Shown here: positions 1 through 5,496 of the stretch, in pieces | Layout of the letters: each line of letters opens with the position of its first letter | Numbering within the stretch: the first letter of the stretch is position 1 | NCBI GenBank assembly: GCA_007124075.1 | Contig: SLFV01000280.1 | Span: 1 to 5,496, forward strand | Reading direction: 5' to 3' | Source of the DNA: Roseimaritima sp. | GTDB taxonomy: Bacteria > Planctomycetota > Planctomycetia > Pirellulales > Pirellulaceae | DNA: 5,496 nucleotides | Translations under genes and position numbers: made by a program | Notes under the pieces: model-generated | The model's input: only the letters and a program-made list of their open reading frames with translations | Told to the model about the DNA's origin: nothing | The model's database searches: none

Positions 1-20
1 GTGGGGATGGCAAGCGCGGA

Positions 21-1052
21 TTACCGAAGCATCTGGTTCGCAATCTGCTGCAGCACGCCGGGCAAAAAGATGACCCCGGTGTAGTGGTCCACGGGCATCA
101 CAATGTGATGCTCATCGCTGAGCCCCGTTGCTTTTGCAAACGCAAGCGAGCTTGCTGGCGGAACGACGTTGTCAAAGGCTCCGCGGTACAGCCATGTCCG
201 ATCCGGATCGACCCGCTTGGCTAGCCGCAACGGTTCGATAACCTTCACTAGTTGGCGGAGCTGATCATCGTCGATGCCAATGGATTGTAATTGTGCTCGC
301 ATCTTGGCCGCATCCCGCGCGCCTTCCAGGAGAACACGATCCAACTGGCCTCCCGCCAACAGAATGAAGCCGTGGCTGTACGCGGAATCCAGACCCAAAA
401 CAGTTGCGGTCACGAAACCGCCAAGACTGGTGCCTTGAACCCCCAGACGCTTCTGGTCCACCACAGGCAGTGCAGCCACCGCGTCGAAGGCTCGGCGGAC
501 ATCACCCACCGCCTGCCGCATCGACTGGACCAAATTTTCTGGGCGATCTGCCATTTCGGTGCGACGCTGCCCGTAGCCAGGCATTTGGATCATGAATGCA
601 TGCACACCTAAGATGCTCAGGCCACGGGCTACCAAACGCCCCACTGGCATGCTGCGCCCCGATTCATGCACCACAACGACCGCCGGGGCACAGCCAACCA
701 GTCCTGCCTGGTCGCGTGCCGCGTACCATTCCATAAACACGCGATCATGTACCGGATTGCCACTCGGGTGCGGCGACGGAAAGGTTACCACTAAATCGCC
801 CTGTTTGACCTGGGGCGTTTCAATCGTTACCGTGAATTCCGCAGGCGTCCATCGTAACCCAGCCAAGCAATCCGCTGTATCCGCATCTTCTACGGGGTCG
901 CAAGTCAAAGTGTCTCGGGCGACAAATTGTTCATCAACCTGCGGCAGGCGGATGTGTTCCAATGCCCAGGTAGCATTCGGACAGGATGCCGACACCGCCA
1001 AGCAAAAGCTCAGAACGCAGACGACACGATTCAGCGAACGCGACAAATTCAT
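21..1052 (-). CDS. Exported alpha/beta-hydrolase fold protein (putative esterase/peptidase-like)
   Basis: This 343-residue protein begins with a Sec-type signal peptide: a basic start (MNLSRSLNR), then a hydrophobic stretch around residues 10-22 ending near SASC/ATWA, so it is probably exported. The alpha/beta-hydrolase signature is clear. The nucleophile elbow is GTSLGG with Ser209, the acid is probably Asp294 in GAFDN, and the base is His323 in PVDHYTG, giving a complete triad in the right order. An HESG motif near residue 129 and PGYG near 158 fit the oxyanion region. The substrate cannot be read from the sequence; esterase, dienelactone-hydrolase-like or peptidase S9-like roles are all possible. 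Two cysteines in the segment after the signal (about residues 51 and 62) could form a disulfide. An in-frame GTG lies four codons upstream (1064), but the ATG at 1052 has the purine-rich GGGAAAGAG just before it and is preferred. It lies 89 bases after the PPIase-like gene on the same strand. Confidence 0.88.
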   Translation of the reverse strand: MNLSRSLNRVVCVLSFCLAVSASCPNATWALEHIRLPQVDEQFVARDTLTCDPVEDADTADCLAGLRWTPAEFTVTIETPQVKQGDLVVTFPSPHPSGNPVHDRVFMEWYAARDQAGLVGCAPAVVVVHESGRSMPVGRLVARGLSILGVHAFMIQMPGYGQRRTEMADRPENLVQSMRQAVGDVRRAFDAVAALPVVDQKRLGVQGTSLGGFVTATVLGLDSAYSHGFILLAGGQLDRVLLEGARDAAKMRAQLQSIGIDDDQLRQLVKVIEPLRLAKRVDPDRTWLYRGAFDNVVPPASSLAFAKATGLSDEHHIVMPVDHYTGVIFLPGVLQQIANQMLR

Positions 1053-1141
1053 GCTCTTTCCCACGCGAAAACGCGATCGACTCCCGCAGCAGATGGTCGG
1101 AATCTGCCGCGTGCCTTACTGGATTCGGCGGGACTCGTCAC
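1053..1141 (-). other. Short intergenic spacer within a probable two-gene transcript
   Basis: These 89 bases separate the stop of the PPIase-like gene from the ATG of the hydrolase. The spacer holds two possible RNA hairpins: a larger one at 1086-1110 and a small CGCG-TTTT-CGCG one at 1064-1075 directly upstream of the hydrolase ribosome binding site. No promoter stands out, so co-transcription is plausible. This is inference from spacing and strand only. Confidence 0.4.
1086..1110 (-). promoter_or_regulatory. Intergenic RNA hairpin between the two minus-strand genes
   Basis: Read on the minus strand, GCGGCAGAT, a 7-base loop TCCGACC, and ATCTGCTGC form a 9-bp stem with one G-U pair. It is not followed by a U-tract, so it is a poor intrinsic terminator. 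It could act as an mRNA 3'-end stabiliser, an attenuator or a processing site between the upstream PPIase-like gene and the hydrolase. The pairing is seen in the sequence; the function is a guess. Confidence 0.4.
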
Positions 1142-2950
1142 TTACTTTGCCTGCCGATTCATTTCCGCCGATGCTTGACGGACCTTACCCAGTTGTGACC
1201 GCTTCGCCAGGAAGTTGTCAATCTGGGCAGATTCTTTCAGATGATCCATCTTAGCAGCCATCGCAGCACGTTGTTTCTTTTCAAACAGATCATTGGTCAA
1301 TTCTTCTCGAACGGCTTCGAAATCTTTGACAACGGGTTCGGTATACCCAATGCATCGGAGGATGACCCAACGGTCCGCGCCCGTGGAAATGATCCCGCTC
1401 ATCGCCTCCAAACCGCCCGGTCGCAATTTGAACGCTTCGCGTTCCAGCGTGTCCTGCCCATTATGCCGCGCCAACGGGGGGACTCGTCCAAAGTTACTTT
1501 GGCTCATCGGTTCGATCGAGTACTGATGCGCAAGTTCACCGAAGAATTGATCGGTAGGGTTCGCGCGTGCCATATCCCAGACCTTTTGGGCTGAACGCTG
1601 ATCCCCCAATACAATTGCCAATACCTCGCAGCGGGCACCATAATTCGCCTCGAACCCTTTGCGTAGATCTTCCTGAGTCACCTCGACCTGGCCTTCGACC
1701 AATTTTTTCAGAGCCACACTGGGCCAAACCGTGTCTCGTAGATATAGTTCGCGCATTTCAGGGGTCAGGTCAGCCAGAATCGTCGCCATCCATTTGTTTA
1801 CATCGGGGTTGCCTTGCGCATCAACATAGCCGAAGGAAACAGCCGCTCGTTGAACCTCCGCTTCCAAATCGCTTGATCGCACCTGACGCTGCGATTTTTT
1901 TAACGCTTGCGTCAATAGCTTACGATTGATCTCGCCTTCCAATACATCCTTCCCGTACCGAGCGATGCATTCATTGGCGATCGTAGCCACCACGATTTTC
2001 TGACCGTTGATGATCGCGGCAACTCCTGGATGCTGCTTGCTTTGCTCTGTGTCACCTAGGACCTTGACCACATTGGCATCACGCTGCAAATTAGCAAACA
2101 GCGAAGAGGCCGCAACGCGAACTTTCTCATCCCGAATACGATCGCTGATTTGCTGCCGCACCAAGGGCATCGCCTGGGGGGAGGGTGGGGTCGGGGGTAG
2201 TCGCCGCACCGCTTGCAAGAACACCCACTGGTCGCCCAGCGGGTATATCTCGGAGATTTGATTTTCCTTCAAATCAAACGCTAACTGCTCGAAGTCCTCA
2301 TCCCCGGTGTTGCGACGAATGGGCGGGATCAAGCCATGAACGCTCGCACTCGTTTCGTCCTCGCTGTGCCGCATCGCCAAATTTCCAAACTCCTCGGGCT
2401 TGGCAAGTGCCATCTGCCGCAACTGTTTCGCTCGCGACTGGTCAGCCACCATGATCATCCGGCATTTCATCGCTTCGCCAAATTGTCCCACATACGCCTG
2501 ATTAATTTCTTCCTCGCTGACGGAAACGTCGTCGGAAACCAAAGCACGCAATGCAAGCATTGGCCAAACAACATCGCGAGCATACTGCTGCGGCGTAAAT
2601 TCTCGTTCGTCCTGCAGCAATTGCAGGTAAGCCTCCGTGGTTAAGCCAAATTTTTTCGCGATCCGAATGATCTCATCTTGTACCTGTTGTCCACTGATTT
2701 CGATGTCTTTGGCCTTGCATGCCTGCACGATCAAATAACGATTGACCGTTTCATCCAGCACCTCCTCTCCATGGCGGCGCAACGCTTCCTGGGCCAACTG
2801 ATCGCGCGTAATCGGGTCTGCATTGACAACTGCCATAATGTCGTTGGCCGGTTGTTGGCCGACAGCAATGATGCCAGATGAAACAAGTAGAAGGCACAAC
2901 GCACCGATCACGGGACGTGCCTGCAATACTGATCGAGATTTTAAGGTCAT
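1142..2950 (-). CDS. Exported tandem SurA/parvulin-like protein (PpiC-type peptidyl-prolyl isomerase family)
   Basis: This 602-residue protein has a Sec signal peptide (basic N-terminus, hydrophobic residues about 15-30, likely cleavage near AVG|QQ at 31). The mature part consists of two homologous units. Unit 1 covers about residues 40-251 and unit 2 about 311-538. Each has a SurA-like helical chaperone segment (VLDETVNRYLIVQA versus VLEGEINRKLLTQA; DVVWPMLALRALV versus DTVWPSVALKKLV) followed by a parvulin-like fold (about 159-252 and 440-539). The fold ends align as GLIPPIRRNTG / GRVPPLARHNG and GDQWVFL / ADRWVIL. A Pro-rich linker (PPTPPSP, about 252-258) leaves unit 1. The C-terminus is charged and helical. 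Known SurA/PpiC relatives fold or chaperone exported proteins; that role here is inferred. The usual catalytic histidines of parvulins seem to be replaced in both units, so isomerase activity is doubtful. The ATG at 2950 is chosen over an upstream in-frame TTG at 2992 because AAGGAGG sits 7 bases before it. Confidence 0.88.
   Translation of the reverse strand: MTLKSRSVLQARPVIGALCLLLVSSGIIAVGQQPANDIMAVVNADPITRDQLAQEALRRHGEEVLDETVNRYLIVQACKAKDIEISGQQVQDEIIRIAKKFGLTTEAYLQLLQDEREFTPQQYARDVVWPMLALRALVSDDVSVSEEEINQAYVGQFGEAMKCRMIMVADQSRAKQLRQMALAKPEEFGNLAMRHSEDETSASVHGLIPPIRRNTGDEDFEQLAFDLKENQISEIYPLGDQWVFLQAVRRLPPTPPSPQAMPLVRQQISDRIRDEKVRVAASSLFANLQRDANVVKVLGDTEQSKQHPGVAAIINGQKIVVATIANECIARYGKDVLEGEINRKLLTQALKKSQRQVRSSDLEAEVQRAAVSFGYVDAQGNPDVNKWMATILADLTPEMRELYLRDTVWPSVALKKLVEGQVEVTQEDLRKGFEANYGARCEVLAIVLGDQRSAQKVWDMARANPTDQFFGELAHQYSIEPMSQSNFGRVPPLARHNGQDTLEREAFKLRPGGLEAMSGIISTGADRWVILRCIGYTEPVVKDFEAVREELTNDLFEKKQRAAMAAKMDHLKESAQIDNFLAKRSQLGKVRQASAEMNRQAK
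2176..2197 (+). other. Predicted G-quadruplex motif inside the PPIase-like gene
   Basis: The plus strand, which is the template strand of the gene, carries four G-runs of 6, 3, 4 and 5 bases separated by loops of only 1, 1 and 2 bases. Such short loops typically favour a very stable parallel quadruplex. On the coding strand the same bases encode the Pro-rich linker PPTPPSP that leaves the first parvulin-like unit. The motif may simply be a by-product of proline codons (CCN), but the density of C-rich codons (CCC, CCA, CCC, TCC, CCC and so on) is notable. Any effect on transcription is inference. Confidence 0.55.
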
Positions 2951-2957
2951 TTTGGTT

Positions 2958-2964
2958 CCTCCTT
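2958..2964 (-). promoter_or_regulatory. Shine-Dalgarno sequence of the PPIase-like gene
   Basis: AAGGAGG on the minus strand is a full match to the anti-Shine-Dalgarno core and lies 7 bases before the ATG at 2950. It decides the start in favour of MTLKSRS and against the TTG 14 codons upstream, which would place a polar extension ahead of the signal peptide. Confidence 0.85.
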
Positions 2965-3045
2965 GAAACAAGCCCGTTCTTAATGATCGCAAGGCATGCT
3001 ATCGATGTAGTGTGCGCTGCGGGTTCTATTCCCTTGTCCTCGCGG

Positions 3046-3074
3046 ATCGTAAAAATTTTTGTTTTTTTACTCAA
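3046..3074 (-). promoter_or_regulatory. Candidate sigma70-like promoter for the PPIase-like gene
   Basis: On the minus strand TTGAGT (3069-3074) and TACGAT (3046-3051) are spaced by 17 bases and each match four of six positions of the -35 and -10 consensus. The spacer is almost all A/T (runs of A and T). Transcription would begin near 3038, leaving a leader of roughly 88 bases. Planctomycete promoters are poorly characterised, so this rests on the general bacterial consensus. Confidence 0.4.
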
Positions 3075-3377
3075 GATCAATCGCGGTCCTTTTTTAAGTA
3101 TTTCCGAACCCGCACCCCCCGTGGCACCCCTGCTGTTCGCTAGCGAGAAACTTCACTGCAAACGTGACTGCCTATCGAAAAAAGGGGCTGATCCATGAGA
3201 GAACTTGTTGAGACAGTGGAAAATCGAGCGGTCGGAGAGTGGCAGGCCTCTTTCATTTTTTTCAACAGAACGTTCGCTCACACCGATGTTTACAACGCTC
3301 AAAAGATTTCGCTAAAAAGCCAATCCCGTCGGTTTGTTACCTGTGGGAGCCCAATCCAACATCCGAGGTTATGTGCT

Positions 3378-3382
3378 GAGGA
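3378..3382 (+). promoter_or_regulatory. Shine-Dalgarno sequence of the DUF374 gene
   Basis: GAGGA lies 7 bases before the ATG at 3390. It supports this start, which gives a protein of normal family length beginning with a membrane segment. An alternative in-frame ATG at 3195 has only AAGGGG about 9 bases before it. Confidence 0.6.
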
Positions 3383-3389
3383 CAAAGTA

Positions 3390-4127
3390 ATGCTCCGAAA
3401 GTCGGTCGCGTGGTTGATTGCCATTTTGATCTTGCTGACGCGTCATTCCTGTCGTCTGAAAGTGATCAGTGACCGGCGTGGTGAAACCGTCGAGAGCGGG
3501 GTGAATCATCTATTTGCTGTACTTCATGCGCACCAATTGGCCTCGCTGATGATTGCCCCTCAGGGTATGGGGGTGATGGTCTCGCGTTCCAAGGATGGTG
3601 ACATGGTGATTCCGGCTCTGCGGCTGGCGGGCTTTCACGCGGTCCGAGGTTCCAGCGGTCAAGGAAAGGAAAATCGGGGGGGCATGACGGCGCTGCACAA
3701 GCTAGCGGAATTCGTCGGCCAGGGTCATTCTGCCTGTCTTACGGTCGACGGGCCGCGCGGACCGCGAGGTAAAGTTGCTAAAGGAATCGCGCATCTCGCT
3801 CGGCAAACGCAAGCCAATGTCATCGCTATCGCAATCGTGCCGCGCTGGAGGATCGTCGTGACCGGTGCATGGGATCGGTTGCAAATTCCGCTCCCTTTCT
3901 CTCGAATCGATGTTTGTATGTCTTCCCCGATGCGAATCGGTGATGATGAGTCGTTGGAGGCGTTCCGCCGTAGGATCGAACAGATGCTGTTCGAAACGGA
4001 GCGTCAGATCGATCCCGCAGAAAATATCCATAATGACTCGTGGCGTCGTACGTTTCGCGCTTGCGGGAAGCTTGACGAGCGAGACCGCGTACCCGACGCA
4101 AAGCTGCCCGTTGCTAAAGCAGGCTGA
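3390..4127 (+). CDS. DUF374 / lysophospholipid acyltransferase-like (LPLAT) family protein
   Basis: This 245-residue protein starts with a hydrophobic segment (about residues 7-16), consistent with an inner-membrane anchor. It carries the DUF374 landmarks in order: LHAH at 45-48 (the usual WHxxLL histidine region, with Leu where Trp is common), SRSKDGD at 65-71, VRGSS at 85-89, and DGPRGPR at 120-126, followed by a conserved KGIAHLAR helix. DUF374 proteins belong to the lysophospholipid acyltransferase superfamily, related in fold to LpxL-type lipid A acyltransferases. Acyl transfer to a lipid in the inner membrane is therefore the likely role, but the acceptor is unknown. The tail after about residue 205 is polar and poorly conserved in appearance. 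The reading frame is open back to an ATG at 3195, giving 310 residues; the shorter form is preferred because of its length, Shine-Dalgarno site and N-terminal membrane segment. A run of seven G at 3676-3682 lies inside the gene. Confidence 0.87.
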   Translation: MLRKSVAWLIAILILLTRHSCRLKVISDRRGETVESGVNHLFAVLHAHQLASLMIAPQGMGVMVSRSKDGDMVIPALRLAGFHAVRGSSGQGKENRGGMTALHKLAEFVGQGHSACLTVDGPRGPRGKVAKGIAHLARQTQANVIAIAIVPRWRIVVTGAWDRLQIPLPFSRIDVCMSSPMRIGDDESLEAFRRRIEQMLFETERQIDPAENIHNDSWRRTFRACGKLDERDRVPDAKLPVAKAG

Positions 4128-4176
4128 CCATTTGGAGTCCCCGCGAAGACATTGCGAACTTCAAAAGCCGTAGAGG

Positions 4177-4212
4177 GGCAGGTCCGTCCCTTAACAGGAG
4201 GGACGGCATGCC
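4177..4212 (+). terminator. Hairpin downstream of the DUF374 gene, possible weak terminator
   Basis: CCGTCCC (4184-4190) and GGGACGG (4200-4206) form a perfect 7-bp GC-rich stem over a 9-base loop. An outer GGCA/TGCC pair (4177-4180 with 4209-4212) extends it across a small internal loop. Only GCTTGTTTG follows, so the U-tract is weak. Its position 50 bases after the stop of the DUF374 gene suits transcript termination or 3'-end protection; the hairpin is symmetrical and could serve either strand. Confidence 0.4.
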
Positions 4213-4385
4213 GCTTGTTTGAATCGATCTCTCGAAAGCAACCGACTGAAACGCGTCTTAATATCAATCTCGCCACAATGCAATTGTCGGCTTTGCTGTC
4301 GTACGCTGTTGTTTCGAGTACAATCGCAGCAATGATTGGATTGGACGGCGTGAACCCAATTCGACAACTTAAGCCTGTTGGCGAA

Positions 4386-4506
4386 GCAGCGCCCGACCAA
4401 TAGCTGTCCTTTATGAGTTTTCTTTCCCTACGCTGTGCAGCGGGGATCGCAGGAGAGGATCTTCAGGGGCCGGACGCAAATCCGACAGCTATTGGTCAGG
4501 CGTTGC
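4386..4506. repeat. 121-bp element with 23-nt inverted terminal repeats (MITE-like or structured RNA)
   Basis: The left arm (4386-4408) and right arm (4484-4506) are inverted copies matching at 21 of 23 positions, with a perfect 14-bp core GACCAATAGCTGTC / GACAGCTATTGGTC. The 75-base interior contains small hairpins, CGCT-GTGC-AGCG at 4431-4442 and CGGA/TCCG at 4471-4484. The trinucleotide GAA directly abuts both outer ends (4383-4385 and 4507-4509), as a 3-bp target duplication would, though this can occur by chance. It ends 33 bases before the start of the NHL gene. It has no coding capacity. A non-autonomous mobile element, a dispersed intergenic repeat or a structured leader RNA are all possible; the long loop argues against a simple terminator. 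Confidence 0.65.
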
Positions 4507-4539
4507 GAATAACGTGTCTCTACTGCTGTGGTGATTTCA

Positions 4540-5496
4540 ATGATTCGTAGTTTGCAAACGTTTGGATTCTGTTTTTGGAGTGCAATCCTTTGTCATGGGC
4601 TGCCGACCAGCGTTGTTGGTCAAGGCGTCGAGGTGGTGGTTGGTTTACGTGACGAAAACCCAGGAAAAGCTTCGCCTGCGGAACTAAATGCGCCGTTCGC
4701 GGTCGAATTCACCGCCGCAGGGGAAATGATTATTGTGGAGTATGACGGAGGTCGGTTGTTGTCATGGACTGCCGATGATGGTCTGCGTCTGATTGCCGGT
4801 TCGCAGGAACTGGGCTACCAGGATGGTGCAGGGGCGAAGGTAAAATTTAACAAGCTGCACAACGTTGCTATTGATGATCAGGGCAGGATGTATTTGTCGG
4901 ATCATTTGAATCACGCAGTACGTTTGTATGATCCCCACACAAACCAGGTCAGCACGTTCGCCGGTAATGGTAGCGCTGGATTCGATGGGGAACAGGGGGA
5001 CGTAAAACAAGTTCGTTTTCGCCAAGCGATCTGCGTTTCCATAACGCCAGAACGCGACCGTTTGTTGGTTGCCGATATTGGAAACCGACGTATTCGGGAA
5101 ATCGTCTTGCAAACCGGCAAGGTCCAAACCGTTGCAGGCAACGGGCAGCAGGGCAATCCAGTCGACGGAGCGTCTGCGGTGGCTTCTCCCTTACAGGATC
5201 CTCGTGCTGCAGCGGTTGCCCCCGATGGCAGTTGGTATCTTTTGGAACGCAACGGCAACGTCTTGCGGCGGATCGTCAACGGTCAAATCACAACGGTGGC
5301 AGGAACTGGAAAAAAGGGTTCCGCAGACGGTCCAGCTTTGGAAGCCCAATTCAATGGCCCCAAACACATGGACATTGCGCCTGATGGCCGGGTGTTCATC
5401 GCTGATGATAACAACCACTTGGTGCGCGTTTACGATCCAGCCCGTCAGATGGTCAGCACCGTGTCGACGGCTCCCTATCGCTTAAGTCGGCCACAC
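4540..5496 (+). CDS. Exported NHL-repeat beta-propeller protein (partial, 3' end beyond window)
   Basis: The frame is open from the ATG at 4540 to the window edge, 319 codons with no stop. The N-terminus is a signal peptide (MIRSLQ, hydrophobic to about residue 19, likely cleavage near VVG|QG at 27). Five NHL-type blades follow at about residues 49-87, 103-143, 160-202, 217-257 and 271-309. Each has a pattern like 'N.P..VA...DG.MYLSD..NH.VR.YD....V.TFAGNG', joined by DG-rich linkers ending in F-N-x-P. Good examples are YLSDHLNHAVRLYD, LLVADIGNRRIREI and FIADDNNHLVRVYD. NHL propellers usually bind proteins, peptides or ligands; some relatives are enzymes, and no catalytic motif is evident here. 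A sixth blade or an extra C-terminal domain probably lies beyond the window. The start has GGTGAT, the downstream part of an extended Shine-Dalgarno sequence, 5 bases before the ATG; in-frame GTGs at 4528 and 4531 are possible alternatives, and a TAA at 4510 limits the frame. Exported NHL proteins are common in planctomycetes. Confidence 0.88.
   Translation, partial: MIRSLQTFGFCFWSAILCHGLPTSVVGQGVEVVVGLRDENPGKASPAELNAPFAVEFTAAGEMIIVEYDGGRLLSWTADDGLRLIAGSQELGYQDGAGAKVKFNKLHNVAIDDQGRMYLSDHLNHAVRLYDPHTNQVSTFAGNGSAGFDGEQGDVKQVRFRQAICVSITPERDRLLVADIGNRRIREIVLQTGKVQTVAGNGQQGNPVDGASAVASPLQDPRAAAVAPDGSWYLLERNGNVLRRIVNGQITTVAGTGKKGSADGPALEAQFNGPKHMDIAPDGRVFIADDNNHLVRVYDPARQMVSTVSTAPYRLSRPH

Larger units (their letters stand above)
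2951..3389. other. Divergent intergenic region between the PPIase-like and DUF374 genes
   Basis: This 439-base stretch carries control sequences for two diverging genes. On the left are the Shine-Dalgarno sequence and a promoter candidate for the minus-strand gene, around an A/T-homopolymer block at 3051-3068. A 10-bp perfect palindrome, TCGCTAGCGA, lies at 3137-3146 and could be an operator or chance. The part 3195-3389 is open in frame with the DUF374 gene, but the translated 65 residues look like no known domain, so it is treated as leader. No clear plus-strand promoter was found, and no RNA gene is visible. Confidence 0.5.
4128..4539. other. Long intergenic region upstream of the NHL-repeat gene
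   Basis: These 412 bases show no convincing gene. The only open frames (for example 4152-4403 on plus and 4191-4400 on minus) lack a good start, ribosome binding site or recognisable domain. The region holds a hairpin about 50 bases after the DUF374 stop (4177-4212) and a large inverted-repeat element (4386-4506). A TACAAT that resembles a -10 box lies at 4319-4324, but no well-spaced -35 accompanies it (TTGCTG at 4293-4298 is 20 bases away). Confidence 0.5.

Noticed and set aside
592..1254. 220-codon plus-strand open frame opposite the hydrolase gene
   Set aside because: It is antisense to a clear signal-peptide and triad-bearing hydrolase, spans into the next gene, is low in hydrophobic order and rich in Ser/Thr/Arg, and shows no domain.
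3137..3146. Perfect 10-bp palindrome TCGCTAGCGA as an operator
   Set aside because: It is short, single-copy in the window and not placed on a supported promoter, so it is mentioned only as content of the divergent region.
4293..4324. TTGCTG and TACAAT as a promoter for the NHL gene
   Set aside because: The 20-base spacing is too long for a typical sigma70 promoter and the -35 match is weak.
4152..4403. 83-codon plus-strand open frame in the intergenic region
   Set aside because: It starts at TTG, lacks a ribosome binding site, shows no domain, and overlaps the hairpin and the left arm of the inverted repeat.
4762..5279. Overlapping minus-strand open frames opposite the NHL gene
   Set aside because: They are antisense to the beta-propeller coding frame and contain no recognisable motif.
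5069..5485. 138-codon plus-strand open frame near the right edge
   Set aside because: It is a shifted frame within the NHL-repeat gene, whose own frame gives clear blade repeats through to the window end.

Overview
The window looks like chromosomal DNA from a planctomycete, probably a relative of the Pirellulaceae/Rhodopirellula group. This is inferred from the gene types: an exported NHL-repeat beta-propeller, an exported tandem parvulin/SurA-like protein with the 'IPPIRR' motif, a DUF374 acyltransferase-like protein and an exported alpha/beta hydrolase. Moderate GC content and roomy intergenic spaces also fit. No sequence search could be run, so the lineage is not proven.

Layout: two genes lie on the minus strand and read leftwards. 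The first (start 2950, stop 1142) encodes a 602-residue exported protein made of two tandem SurA-like units (chaperone segment plus parvulin-like fold). It is followed after 89 bases by an exported 343-residue alpha/beta hydrolase (start 1052, stop 21) with a complete Ser-Asp-His triad. They may share one transcript. Their probable promoter and an excellent Shine-Dalgarno sequence lie in the 439-base divergent region 2951-3389.

On the plus strand, a 245-residue DUF374/LPLAT-family protein (3390-4127) is followed by a 412-base gap without a convincing gene. Its most striking content is a 121-bp element with 23-nt near-perfect inverted ends (4386-4506) sitting just upstream of the last gene. 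From 4540 to the window edge runs the first 319 codons of an exported NHL-repeat beta-propeller protein, open at its 3' end.

Three of the four proteins carry Sec-type signal peptides and the fourth has an N-terminal membrane segment, so the neighbourhood is about the cell envelope or exported proteins. There is no clear metabolic pathway linking the genes, and I see no obvious new defence system, CRISPR array, transposase or RNA gene. The observations most worth following are the inverted-repeat element, the internally duplicated PPIase-like protein that appears to have lost parvulin histidines, and a strong G-quadruplex motif in its linker.
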